A stretch of 64,000 nucleotides of DNA from Aquatica leii (GCA_035610365.1 CM069435.1:15799123-15863122); one strand, 5' to 3'. Shown: positions 12,118 to 24,009, numbered from the stretch's first letter. Numbers and translations are program-made. The notes: generated from the letters alone by a model not told the origin.

Positions 12118-12192
12118 GACCGTGTCATAGTTGCAACCGAAGCTGCCAACGTTTCGCCCACTTTCGTAAGGGGCTTCATCAGGACGTGAGAT
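12118..12192 (-). ncRNA. Hammerhead-ribozyme-like motif in PLE pLTR (left)
   Basis: On the minus strand CTGATGA (12182-12176) is followed by GCCC, a loop, GGGC and GAAAC (gtttc at 12151-12155). Next comes a hairpin GTTGGCAGC-TTCG-GTTGCAAC with a UUCG tetraloop (12150-12130). PLE terminal repeats are known to hold hammerheads of this layout. An extra A after CTGATGA and a poor helix I make present activity uncertain. Confidence 0.55.
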
Positions 12193-12501
12193 CAATCGCA
12201 AAACTCAAACAAGCAATCGAAATCTAACTAAGAACTTCTCAAAAGTTAGGTTATCCACTTGTAAAACAAGCCATAACCTAAACTATGAAAAGGTAAGAAA
12301 GAAAACGATAACCTGAAAAAGCAAACGAAAATCTAACAAAGAACCACTACTGAGTTAGGTAATCAACTTGTGAACCAAGCCAGATTCTAAACTCCGTAGA
12401 AGTGACTTAAGAAGAAATAGTCTCCGTATTTAAAGGAAAAGGATCGTCACGGATGATTAAGCTCGACCCTGATTGGGTTACGGTTGCTAGGGGCGTGTTT
12501 T

Positions 12502-14958
12502 TTATAAATGACTAATAACCGGGAACCAGAGAGGGGATATTTCGAAGCCATGATCCCGATTGAAGGTATTAGGGTGTTTGATGATTTCTATGCTTTCTCG
12601 GAATTTCCTGTTGAAAAAGAATGGAGATTTGGCAATCAACGAAACATTATCAAAATCTATCTTGTGACCTGTAGTAAAATGATGTTCAGCGACCGCAGAC
12701 TTGGAAGTATACCTTTTCCTTATACAACGATCATGTTCTGAAATGCGAGTAATGACGGAACGACCGGTTTCACCAATGTAGACTAAACCACAAGAACAGG
12801 GAATTTGGTATACACCTTGAGATGAAAGTGTAGGAAATTTGTCTTTGGGAGAAGGAAGAATCTGAGATATTTTGCCTGTTGAGTTGAATATGGGTTTAAT
12901 ACCATTCTTACGAAGGAGTTCCCTATTTGATCTGTAACCTTGTGAATGTAGGGTAAAAAGGCCAATTTCGGGTTAGATTCGGGAGTAGAAATGTCCTTAG
13001 GTAATCGAGTACGTGGATGTAAACGACGATTAATAGCTCTATGAATATCTCGCTTAACATAACCATTGTTCACTAAGGTTCTAGTAAGATGACGGAGTTC
13101 TGAGTCTAGATTCTCAGGTTGACAAATAGAAAAGGCACGATGTACCAAAGATTCAATAACAGAACGTTTCTGTGCAGGATGATGATGAGACGAGGCATGA
13201 AGGTATCTGTCCGTATGGGTGGGTTTGCGATAAACAGAATGGCCTAGAAGTCCGTCGGGCTTACGAGTCACAAGAACGTCAAGAAATGGAAGAGAACCAT
13301 TACTTTCGATTTCCATAGTAAATTTGATATCTAAGTGTTGATTGTTAAGATGATCAAGAAACTTAGACAATTCAAGATGACCATGAGACCAAACAATAAA
13401 CGTGTCGTCAACATATCTAAACCACACTTTAGGTTTTAATATTGATGATTCCAAAGCAAACTGTTTCAAAAGATTCCATAAAAATGTTAGCTACAACAGG
13501 TGATAGAGGAGAACCCATAGCAGCACCAGAAACTTGTTCGTAAAACTTATTATCAAATTGGAAGTAAGTAGAAGATAGACACTTTTCAATAAGAGGAACC
13601 AAACTCAAGTCCTTGCCATGTTGAGACAGAATCTGTTTGATGATAATAAGCGAATCCTTAATAGGAACTTTAGTAAAAAGTGAAGTAACATCAAAGCTCA
13701 CGAGAAGATCTTGGGGATCAAGTTTTATAGTTTCTAGGCGTTGAATAAAATGCTGAGAGTTGAGGATGTGAGAAGAGGTTTTACCTGTAAACTCGCAAAG
13801 AATGTTGGACAAGAACTTGGCTAGCTTGTAAGTAGGAGATTGGATAGTACTAACGATAGGTCGAAAAGGGATACCTTGTTTGTGAATTTTGGGAAGTCCG
13901 TATAGACGAGGTGGTTTAGAATCTGATGGGGTAAGTCGACGTTTAGTTTCAGGAGGTAGATTGGAAGACTTGATGATTTGGCTAACCTCGCGTTCAATCC
14001 TCGAAGTGGGGTTATGGGTTAGAAGAGCGTAAGTTTCCTCAGACAAAATAGAATTGATTTTCGTAACATAATCAATTTGGTTCAAAACTACAGTGGCGTT
14101 GCCTTTGTCAGCTGGAAGAACAATAATATCAGGGTTCTTACGAAGACTTTTTAGAGCTGACTCTTCAGACTTAGAAATGTTGGATTTAGGAATTTTAGAT
14201 GATTCAAGGATTTTGCCAGTGTTAATACGAATGGGATCTGAGATGTGGCGAGGAAGATGTCTTATAGAAGACTCAACAGCACATAGAATATCTTCTTTAG
14301 GAATACGTTTGGGAGCAACCGCAAAATTCAAACCCTTAGAGAGCACCGATTCCTGTTCTGAAGTGAGAACCAAACTAGATAAATTGACAACCGTCTTTAC
14401 TGAGTTAGTAGTAGAAGAAACTTTACGATTCTTGGATTCCAATAATTGAAACTTTTTGAGATGACCTTCAGTGGTTAGTCGTAGAGTGGTTTCAGACTGC
14501 TGGTAAGTAATGTTGTCAAAGAATTTCCAATCATCCGGGGATAGAGTGTTGGCCAACTCAAGATGAAGATAAAAGAGTTGTTTCGAAATGGTGTCTAACT
14601 CTCGCCTAGTTTGCTTAATCCGTTCGCGTATCAACGCTAAACTAGCACGGTGTAGGATGTTTTTAGAAGAACGTGTCTGAATGTGGAACTTAATTTTGAG
14701 GAATGCAGGAGTGATGTTGTGGTCACGACAGCGACTAAGAAAGGTTAAATTGCACAAAAGTTTGACGAGTTTGTGGCGAAGTTTGGAAAATACGGAGGTT
14801 TTAGAAGAAATATTCTCCCCGTAGAGATTATTAATGTAATAGCGAAGGCTTCCACGGCCGGAATCTATACTAACATAAGAATGTCTTCCGGGTTTGGACC
14901 GTGTCATAGTTGCAACCGAAGCTGCCAACGTTTCGCCCACTTTCGTAAGGGGCTTCAT
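12502..14958 (-). pseudogene. PLE copy A: reverse transcriptase + GIY-YIG endonuclease (frameshifted)
   Basis: The frame starts in the pLTR (MKPLTKVGETLA) and shows a PLE N-terminal domain (FLSRCRDHNITPAFLK). RT motifs follow: PADKGNATVVL, RLYGLPKIHK, SFDVTSLFT (motif A Asp), GAAMGSPLSPVVANIFM (motif B), and RYVDDTFIVW (motif C with both Asp). The C-terminal GIY-YIG domain reads GVYQIPCSCGLVYIGETGRS and SEHDR. Two indels break it: an extra base near 13460 and a missing T near 12921. The RT would copy element RNA and the endonuclease would cut target DNA. Both are family knowledge, not shown here. Confidence 0.9.
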
Positions 14959-14971
14959 CAGGACGTGAGAT
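14897..14971 (-). ncRNA. Hammerhead-ribozyme-like motif in shared pLTR (middle)
   Basis: Identical core to the left copy: CTGATGA at 14961-14955, GAAAC and the UUCG hairpin on the minus strand. It lies in the terminal repeat shared by PLE copies A and B. It overlaps the start of the open frame MKPLTKVGETLA, so that N-terminus may not be translated in an active element. Confidence 0.55.
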
Positions 14972-15185
14972 CAATCGCAAAACTCAAACAAGCAATCGAA
15001 ATCTAACTAAGAACTTCTCAAAAGTTAGGTTATCCACTTGTAAAACAAGCCATAACCTAAACTATGAAAAGGTAAGAAAGAAAACGATAACCTGAAAAAG
15101 CAAACGAAAATCTAACAAAGAACCACTACTGAGTTAGGTAATCAACTTGTGAACCAAGCCAGATTCTAAACTCCGTAGAAGTGAC

Positions 15186-16455
15186 TTAAGAAGAAATAGT
15201 CTCCGTATTTAAAGGAAAAGGATCGTCACGGATGATTAAGCTCGACCCTGATTGGGTTACGGTTGCTAGGGGGCGTGTTTTTGATAAATGACCAATAACC
15301 GGGAACCAAAGAAGGGATATTTCGAAACCATTATCGCGATTGAAGTTATTAGGGTGTTTGATGATTTCTATGCTTTCTCGGAATTTCCTGTTGAAAAAGA
15401 ATGGAGATTTGGCAATCAACGAAACATTATCAAAATCTATCTTGTGACCTGTAGTAAAATGATGTTCAGCGACCGCAGACTTGGAAGTATACCTTTTCCT
15501 TATACAACGATCATGTTCTGAAATGCGAGTAATGACGGAACGACCGGTTTCACCAATGTAGACTAAACCACAAGAACAGGGAATTTGGTATACACCTTGA
15601 GATGAAAGTGTAGGAAATTTGTCTTTGGGAGAAGGAAGAATCTGAGATATTTTGCCTGTTGAGTTGAATATGGGTTTAATACCATTCTTACGAAGGAGTT
15701 TCCCTATTTGATCTGTAACCTTGTGAATGTAGGGTAAAGGCCAATTTCGGGTTAGATTCGGGAGTAGAAATGTCCTTAGGTAATCGAGTACGTGGATGTA
15801 AACGACGATTAATAGCTCTATGAATATCTCGCTTAACATAACCATTGTTCACTAAGGTTCTAGTAAGATGACGGAGTTCTGAGTCTAGATTCTCAGGTTG
15901 ACAAATAGAAAAGGCACGATGTACCAAAGATTCAATAACAGAACGTTTCTGTGCAGGATGATGATGAGACGAGGCATGAAGGTATCTGTCCGTATGGGTG
16001 GGTTTGCGATAAACAGAATGGCCTAGAAGTCCGTCGGGCTTACGAGTCACAAGAACGTCAAGAAATGGAAGAGAACCATTACTTTCGATTTCCATAGTAA
16101 ATTTGATATCTAAGTGTTGATTGTTAAGATGATCAAGAAACTTAGACAATTCAAGATGACCATGAGACCAAACAATAAACGTGTCGTCAACATATCTAAA
16201 CCACACTTTAGGTTTTAATATTGATGATTCCAAAGCAACCGTTTCAAAGATTCCATAAAAATGTTAGCTACAACAGGTGATAGAGGAGAACCCATAGCAG
16301 CACCAGAAACTTGTTCGTAAAACTTATTATCAAATTGGAAGTAAGTAGAAGATAGACACTTTTCAATAAGAGGAACCAAACTCAAGTCCTTGCCATGTTG
16401 AGACAGAATCTGTTTGATGATAATAAGCGAATCCTTAATAGGAACTTTAGTAAAA
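15186..16455 (-). pseudogene. PLE copy B: 5'-truncated RT + GIY-YIG (frameshifted)
   Basis: It begins within RT motif A (TKVPIKDSLIIIK) at the palindrome junction and continues through motif B, RYVDDTFIVW and the GIY-YIG domain. Relative to copies A and C it has lost one T near 16247, which separates motif B from motif C, and two bases near 15737 (GGGTAAAGG), which shift the frame before the endonuclease. The GIY-YIG part (15280-15700) is itself open and intact-looking. Confidence 0.88.
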
Positions 16456-17477
16456 CAAGTTTCTGGTGCTGCTATGGGTTCTCCTCTATCACCTGTTGTA
16501 GCTAACATTTTTATGGAATCTTTTGAAACGGTTGCTTTGGAATCATCAATATTAAAACCTAAAGTGTGGTTTAGATATGTTGACGACACGTTTATTGTTT
16601 GGTCTCATGGTCATCTTGAATTGTCTAAGTTTCTTGATCATCTTAACAATCAACACTTAGATATCAAATTTACTATGGAAATCGAAAGTAATGGTTCTCT
16701 TCCATTTCTTGACGTTCTTGTGACTCGTAAGCCCGACGGACTTCTAGGCCATTCTGTTTATCGCAAACCCACCCATACGGACAGATACCTTCATGCCTCG
16801 TCTCATCATCATCCTGCACAGAAACGTTCTGTTATTGAATCTTTGGTACATCGTGCCTTTTCTATTTGTCAACCTGAGAATCTAGACTCAGAACTCCGTC
16901 ATCTTACTAGAACCTTAGTGAACAATGGTTATGTTAAGCGAGATATTCATAGAGCTATTAATCGTCGTTTACATCCACGTACTCGATTACCTAAGGACAT
17001 TTCTACTCCCGAATCTAACCTGAAATTGGCCTTTTCCCCTACATTCACAAGGTTACAGATCAAATAGGGAAACTCCTTCGTAAGAATGGTATTAAACCCA
17101 TATTCAACTCAACAGGCAAAATATCTCAGATTCTTCCTTCTCCCAAAGACAAATTTCCTACACTTTCATCTCAAGGTGTATACCAAATTCCCTGTTCTTG
17201 TGGTTTAGTCTACATTGGTGAAACCGGTCGTTCCGTCATTACTCGCATTTCAGAACATGATCGTTGTATAAGGAAAAGGTATACTTCCAAGTCTGCGGTC
17301 GCTGAACATCATTTTACTACAGGTCACAAGATAGATTTTGATAATGTTTCGTTGATTGCCAAATCTCCATTCTTTTTCAACAGGAAATTCCGAGAAAGCA
17401 TAGAAATCATCAAACACCCTAATAACTTCAATCGCGATAATGGTTTCGAAATATCCTCTTTGGTTCCCGGTTATTAG
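16456..17477 (+). pseudogene. PLE copy C: inverted, 5'-truncated RT + GIY-YIG
   Basis: From QVSGAAMGSPLSPVVANIF the plus strand carries RT motifs B and C (RYVDDTFIVW), then a frameshift near 17036 (CCTTTTCCCC in place of the run in copy A), then an open GIY-YIG domain (VYIGETGRSVITR) to a premature stop near 17475. It mirrors copy B and ends in a pLTR at about 17500-17934. Confidence 0.88.
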
Positions 17478-17797
17478 TCATTTATCAAAAACACGCCCCC
17501 TAGCAACCGTAACCCAATCAGGGTCGAGCTTAATCATCCGTGACGATCCTTTTCCTTTAAATACGGAGACTATTTCTTCTTAAGTCACTTCTACGGAGTT
17601 TAGAATCTGGCTTGGTTCACAAGTTGATTACCTAACTCAGTAGTGGTTCTTTGTTAGATTTTCGTTTGCTTTTTCAGGTTATCGTTTTCTTTCTTACCTT
17701 TTCATAGTTTAGGTTATGGCTTGTTTTACAAGTGGATAACCTAACTTTTGAGAAGTTCTTAGTTAGATTTCGATTGCTTGTTTGAGTTTTGCGATTG

Positions 17798-17872
17798 ATC
17801 TCACGTCCTGATGAAGCCCCTTACGAAAGTGGGCGAAACGTTGGCAGCTTCGGTTGCAACTATGACACGGTC
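17798..17872 (+). ncRNA. Hammerhead-ribozyme-like motif in pLTR of copy C
   Basis: CTGATGA at 17808-17814, stem GCCC/GGGC, GAAAC and the TTCG-capped hairpin on the plus strand. It is the inverted counterpart of the other two motifs. Confidence 0.55.
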
Positions 17873-17934
17873 CAAACCCGGAAGACATTCTTATGTTAGT
17901 ATAGATTCCGGCCGTGGAAGCCTTCGCTATTACA

Positions 17935-17947
17935 TGCCAAAAGACGA
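17935..17947. repeat. Right TSD of PLE composite
   Basis: Exact copy of TGCCAAAAGACGA at 12076-12088. Confidence 0.85.
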
Positions 17948-19110
17948 CTTCGTCTGCCCAAATCGTGTGAACGTCAACAAGCGTCGCTTGAAGGCTTTCA
18001 GTGGGGACGTCGTTTTGTCATAATAGTTTAACGTCTGATGTAGATCGTTGGGCCACCGAAACGTACGGTTGATAACGTATGCACGGATTAGTTGCACCAT
18101 TGGTTACAAGATGCTGTTGCAGAATAGCTTCAGTAGAACTCCCTGATACTAAACCTAGTCGAACACCTTTTCAATGTGAGGAAAAACCACTTCAGTGTAA
18201 GTTCTTCTTTCGAATCTCGTGTTGATCTTCTTGGCGACTCGCAAAATTTGATGCGTCCTCGAGTGTGACTTGAAAACCAAACTGTTTTTCGGGAATTGCT
18301 ACGTTGGCGTCGACTTCTCTCTGCAACCTAAAATAGAAGACTCGCTTCAACAACTAACGTCTACAGTAAGGTGGCGGAACGGTAATTTTTTCCCGACTTC
18401 GGGAGAAGAATGACACGAGCCGTTTTTTAGTGAGTCAAAAATAGTCGAAATCTGAGAAAGACGTTGAGAACAGCGGCGAGAATAGCCATCTTTAACCTGG
18501 AAATAATCTTAGATAATCGATTCCAAACGAGACTGTAAATCCATGCTGGTTTGATGTCTTCGTGCGTAGGGCTGAACTGTAATTCCAAGCTGGCTGCAAA
18601 CAGTTCAGCTTTATCGTCGTTCAAGTTAACGAAATCATTGGGCTCTCGTACTGGCGAGATCCTTGGAGAGTCATCTTTTAAACGCTGCCGTCTTTGAGGT
18701 TTAGCAACTCAAGCTTCGCTTGTCATGTTCGGTTGCGATGCTCGGTAATCTCCGTCTTCGCTGTTGGTTGCAGTTCTGTGTAACCATAATGTTCAGCACG
18801 TTTGGTCTATAGTTTGTTTGAGTGGAATGGTATTTCCAGTTGATTGGTCCGTCTGCAATAATGTTATTGCGTAGACTAACGTAATTAAACAAAGTCATAC
18901 CGTTAGCGTTAGTGCGTATGCTGTTCCAAGATGCTTTACGTTGAGGTCTTCACTGTATCCACCAATAATCGTTGCGATGTTCATGTCAAAAACTGCGTCA
19001 AAATTTGCTGATCTTAACGGGTTTTCTGATAGGTTGTAGACTGCACAAAAAAACAACTTTGCCTGCCGAAGCTATGTCTGTACGGGGAATTCTGTAGTTC
19101 ACTCCTTTTC
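17948..19110 (-). pseudogene. Jockey-type LINE relic: endonuclease and RT parts
   Basis: On minus, 19050-18780 holds the endonuclease end (DLNVKHLG, YVSLRNNIIADG, YRPNVLNI). At 18650-18540 is the linker NDDKAELFAASLELQFSP. At 18420-18200 are RT pieces VILLPKSGKNYRS and IPEKQFGFQ in changing frames. Sequence near 17948-18050 continues the copy at 11041-12088 across the PLE insertion. Several stops and frame changes are present. Two related jockey-type copies therefore lie in tandem. Confidence 0.65.
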
Positions 19111-20229
19111 CAAATAGCTAAAGAATTTGTGTTAAATAGTGTATTATTTATACTTGCTTTCGTGTGCTTTTATAAATTTGCCAAACTTCAGATACAAAGC
19201 GGATGTTTTTGTGTTGTTGGAGTTGGAACGGATACTACGGTGTCTGCCACTGGAGTTGGTACAGGAATCGCTTGCAAAACGGTTGCTTTAGCAAAGCTTG
19301 TGTTTTAGGTGCGCCAAACATTCCATTCCATTCTGCCGTACCATTTTCGCGCGTCAGGAAGGTGGTCGTGAAAATTTTTTTTTTCACAATTACGCATCTT
19401 GTGAGTTTTCTTTAAACTTTACAATTTTTCCAACGATGAACCTCGAATGGATGCGTCGAAATTATTATTTTGAACTGGTGTACTTGATCACGGGTTGCCG
19501 GTTAAATGGAGTTTCATAGCTGTTTAGATTTGCTGCTTGTGATCATCGAACGCTTGTGGTAATGGCGAAACGAGACGCCTCGGTCGATATGAGTTCGAAT
19601 ATGTCATTGGAAAAACTGTTTATGATGCTTAACGCTTTGCTGCTGATGCCTGTGTCGGGATGTACCTGATGCACCCTGTAGATGTAAATGGCGTAACTTT
19701 CCTTTCTTCTGCGTTCCTCTTCTTGTCGGTCTTTGAAATGTTTTTTTGGGCCTTGCTGACTTTCTTGGCTACTTTTCCCCTAGTTTTCGGTGGCATTGTT
19801 TTCGGGGGTGACGGAATAGTTGACCTCGGAGCATTGACTGAAACTATACTGTTTGAGGATTCAATAAATGCCCATAAAACCTTTGATGACCGAAATGCCT
19901 CGGATAATGACTTTCAAAGATTTTCTGGATTGGAGCATGTAAATGTGAAATTTGTGTTGGTGCTCCTTTAATAATCGCGTGGCTAAGCAAAAATCTTTTG
20001 TGGTCTTCGAGTAAAAGATCATGCTTCTCTCCGTAGTCTTGGCAGATTCGATTTCAACGTTGGCTTCAGGTAGAATCAGTAGAATGGCGGACTTGTAATG
20101 TTGCTGGTTATGCAGAATTAAGTGGAATTCATACCTTAGCGACAAGGTTTGATACCTGTCGTTTATTGGTGGTCGTTGCGTCGTCAAACCAACAACGTCG
20201 TTTAAAAAATTCAAAATTTTTGAAACCAT
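19111..20229 (-). pseudogene. Jockey-type LINE ORF1 (Gag-like) relic
   Basis: The frame from 20229 reads GLTTQRPPINDRYQTLSL, then FYSKTTKDFCLATRLLKEH and KFHIYMLQSRKSLKVIIRGI. This resembles the jockey ORF1 segment ahead of the PRE_C2HC domain (FHTY-...-VVIRGL). It stops near 19861. Further downstream only scattered pieces (possible zinc-knuckle remains near 19300) are visible before the endonuclease. It is the 5' part of the element at 17948-19110. Confidence 0.65.
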
Positions 20230-22137
20230 TGAATTTTATTCAAACAAAAGTAAGAATTTGAAATGCAAATTTCGACTGTTCACAACGAGTCAAATAGTCT
20301 GTCAAAACTGAAGACATCGGATTGAGAAAAGTCTTTATATTGCGTTGTTTCAGGTCATTGGTTCGTGACAGTTTTAGTTTGCCAATTGTTTTCCAAAATA
20401 TGCCCTTCCATACTAGTGCTAGGTTAATGTCATTAACGATATTAAAGTTATTATATTTCTGATTTTAATGGCTTTAGGATTTAGTCAAAATTGATATCCG
20501 CTTAAATTTTATATCGCGCCCGGTGTCTAAGAAATGCTTTGAGTCTGCCGATCTGGTGTGTCTCATCGTGTCCGCTTTATGTTCACTTACTCGAATAGCG
20601 TTGTTGTGTACTGTTTGTCGTACATATGCCAGCCCGCTAATGAGGCAAATACACGTAGAAAGTAGGTAGAAAATAGAGAGAAAATACGTAGATAATGTAG
20701 ATTATGTAGATAATGGTGTATAGAATTAAGATAAAACGCCTACTTAAACAATTTGCTGTGGACAACTGCTCAGGTTAAAATTCAACTGTTTTAACATTAA
20801 AGATTTTAGTTATTATACTTTCGATCAGGAACCTGAACCGCATCACGACAGTTATTTTTACTTAAACTAAAACTAGAATTAAATTTATTACCGAACCGCA
20901 ATTCATCTTTTGATTTCAAAGTTATAAATATAACTAAACATAACACACTTATCAATTTTTAGATAGGTCAGGTTCAAACTTGCTGACTGAGTCTTCTTTC
21001 TTTAGTTGTTCTTTGTATTGTCTGTTCATCGTTTTGGGTAAGTCACAACGAAACGAGTCAAGTTGAGTTTTTCGCTTAGTTGCGAAAACTCATACGGTGT
21101 GGAGAAGAAGGTAGACCTGTTACTAAATGTACACTATGTCGCCGCATTCAAATCTTTGGACTTTATTTATACCGTTTACAATTAGTGCTTCATTTGATTG
21201 CTTACTACTGTCGTCAACGTTTGAACGCGTGTAGAGAATGACAGCATTGAGAGACAGAATGGCATAACGTCGTCTTCAGCAACGAATCGCTATTCTGTAT
21301 ACATATGCACGATGACCGTAGAAGAATAAGAAACCGCCGTGGAGAGTGACGTGATATTGGGTTTGTTGTAGAAAAACATTTACACAGGAATATTAGAGTA
21401 ATCGTTATTGTCTATGGTAGCCAATCAGCACTTGTTTTTATTTGAGACAGTATGACAGCTGTGCATTATATTAATGATATTTTACAAACCACTTAACTGT
21501 CTTATCTAGATGGCCGTTCTCGTGTTCTTTTTTTAGCAAGACAACGTATGTCTCCATATTGCTCATCGAACTATGAACTTCTTCTTCTTCTTCGAATATG
21601 TGTGAGATGTAATGGGGAGGAGACTGTCCACTTTACATCATGCTTCACAGACTCTGGCATACTTAATTCACGGGGTCGCCAATCCTTAATGTAAGACAAC
21701 CATATTGTCAAATATGAACTTGAAGAAACTATTCCTTCTGGATGTAACACTTCTAATGGCACTGACTTCTGAGCGATAGTGTCATTTGGCATTGAGATAA
21801 TTGTTAGTGTATAGTTACATTTCTGACTGACGGATATGCAACTTTTTACACACAGTCTCGTGTTGGCTAGAAATTTCTATTGCTAATCAGTTTTTCTACC
21901 GAGTATACATACGGATGTGACTAAACACAATTCTAACGTTTTTGCATTTTGGAGATAACGATAGGAATTTCTTCCATAAACATCCACTTTATGCAAATTT
22001 CAAAGCGAAATTTCTTTTGATGCTGAACGTATAAACCTTTACGGAGCCTGCTCGATGTTAATTTTCGTGTTGCATATAATATTTTTGTTCTTATGTCACT
22101 TAATTATAGTGTGCGGAATAGTATATTAAAATATAAG
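20230..22137. other. AT-rich region; possible LINE 3' tail near 21571-21792
   Basis: No gene is recognised. At 21571-21599 a (TTC)n run (GAA repeats on minus) follows a minus-strand frame ending HIRRRRRSS. This is like the GAA-rich tail of the LINE at 61313-62290, so this may be another LINE 3' end. The rest shows nothing I can name. Confidence 0.35.
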
Positions 22138-22238
22138 TTGCAGAAGGCAAAATATTCAAATACGCATTCAGGTTTCTGCAACGAGCTGCGAACCAGCGAG
22201 TTGCAGAATGGATAAGTGTTTGAATAGCCTTCTGCAAC
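22138..22238. repeat. Short imperfect palindrome
   Basis: GTTGCAGAAGGC at 22138 pairs with GCCTTCTGCAAC ending at 22238. Inner words (ATTCAAATACGCATTC against AAGTGTTTGAAT, and TTTCTGCAAC against GTTGCAGAA) also pair. It forms a long imperfect hairpin of about 100 bp, consistent with a tiny foldback element. Confidence 0.65.
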
Positions 22239-22734
22239 GAATGTTTTATACTATTTTCTCTATTTCGGTCGATATTTACATTATTTATTAAATTTAAAAT
22301 GTCCATTATTTTCCAGCAGGGAAATTTTTATTAGAATTTTTATGTTGGCAACGGTGATACATATTTGACTAGACATATTTGACACATATTTGACACATTT
22401 TGAAAGAGTAATTTTAAAACCGAAATAGAGAAATATGTTTTTGTGGTTATTTGAACTAAATTTCATATCGCTTGCGCGGATGACGTCACTCAAACAACTT
22501 AAATTTTAGCTGTTTGCTACGGAACCTGTGGGTTTAATTATTTTTTTTTCATATTTCAATTTAGGGTCGTTTTTAATACTTCCAGATCTACAATAAACAC
22601 TAAATTCTAATTATAATTTTAATCTATCTTATATTATGTACCTACTTTTGTTATCAATTGCGTATCTACTATTATACATATGAATGATTTATGTACTTAT
22701 AACTAGATGTGTACCGATGACTAGTTGATTTACT

Positions 22735-23900
22735 TACGAGTTGGCAAAATACTTCCGAACATTTCGTCGAGATTCTCCAAGAACTTGAGGTAACTACCAG
22801 TGACATACTAGTTAGTTTCGACGTAGAATTGCTATTCACCAATGTACCAGTGGAAGAAACATAAGAGATCATTAGACAACAACTAGTGCCACGAGGTTTA
22901 CAAGAAGGTTTGATCAACTCAGCCAGAATCTGTTTAACGTCAACCTACTTCTTGTGGAATGGTGAGTTCTATGAACAAAAGAACGGCGCAAGTATGGGAT
23001 CACCACTATCACTAGTAATAACCAACATCTTCATGGAAGCTTCCGAACAAGAAGTTATCAACTCAAGCGACAGGAAACCGAAATGATGGTACAGATACGT
23101 GGACAACACTTTTGTCGTATGGCCTCACAGACGGGAAGAATTACAAAGTTTTCTTCAACATATCAATGGACACAACAACAGTATCAAATTCACCATGGAA
23201 ATCGAAAAGAACAAAACGCTGCCTTTTCTAGACGTTCTGGTAACACGTACCAACAGGCTAAGTCACAGTGTATACCGCAAGGAAACACATACAGACCGGT
23301 ATCTACACGCATATTCTCATCACCATCCACAACAGAAGAGATCCCTCATCAACACACTTCTAAGAAGAGCGGAGAAAATTAGTGATGAAGAACACAAGCC
23401 AAAGGAAATCAAACACATCAAGGACGCTCTTATAAAAAATGACTACAACAAAAAATTAATAAAACTACATAAGAAGATGGAGAAGCAAGCTGAGGTTGCT
23501 AAGGAGACACCGTCAGAAACATATGCTTACTTACCTTACGCTGCTGGAGTCACCGACAGACTAAAGGGGGTTCTAGCAAAGAAGAACATCACTACACGTT
23601 ATAACACAGTAAAGAAAATAGATCAGCTCATACCACCTAATAAAGATCAACTTCCAAGACTACACACCAAGGGTATATACAAATTAAAGTGTATGTGCGG
23701 CAAGAGGGAAGAGCATTTAGTGCAGGGTTAAAGAACATCAACGAGACGCTCAACTCAGACGCACGGACAAATCCTGACAACTTCAACTATGAGGATGGAT
23801 GCAGATTAAGCAACACATGGAGACTACGCTGCGTGAAGAACATGCAATAAGTCATCAGACGTCTATGAACGCAAATCAACAGACCAGAACGAACACGGAT
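22735..23900 (+). pseudogene. PLE, second family: RT with partial GIY-YIG
   Basis: The plus strand shows ILVSFDVELLFTNVPVEET (motif A), NGASMGSPLSLVITNIFM (motif B), then a stop, then RYVDNTFVVW. Motif C therefore has Asn in place of the second catalytic Asp. LPFLDVLVTR, HSVYRKETHTDRYLHA and GIYKLKCMCG follow. The GIY-YIG core is deleted just after CMCG, but its end (NPDNFNYEDGCRLS) survives at 23780-23820. About half of its residues differ from the 12-18 kb PLE, so it is a distinct family. A hammerhead-like CTGA...GCGAAACG piece lies near 23975-24005. Confidence 0.85.
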
Positions 23901-24009
23901 CAGCGAAGTATATCCAAAAGACAGTGTACAACGAAGAACGCAAGACGATAACATAAGTCTTTAGTAATCTTCTGTAGAAGCTGACACCATGATCAGCGAA
24001 ACGTTAAGT

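Larger units (their letters stand above)
12089..17934. mobile_element. Composite Penelope-like element: tandem pair plus inverted third copy
   Basis: The unit between the 13-bp TSDs holds three PLE copies. Copy A (minus, near full length) and copy B (minus, 5'-truncated) are in tandem and share one terminal repeat (pLTR) around 14868-15285. Copy C (plus, 5'-truncated) faces B, so 14868-16310 and 16460-17934 form a large palindrome around a spacer of about 145 bp. Tandem and inverted truncated copies sharing pLTRs are characteristic of PLEs. Each copy carries its own frameshifts while remaining nearly identical at the DNA level, so the insertion is fairly young but immobile. Confidence 0.85.

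Noticed and set aside
14093..14449. Plus-strand 118-residue frame
   Set aside because: It is antisense to the PLE copy A coding region and has no independent support.
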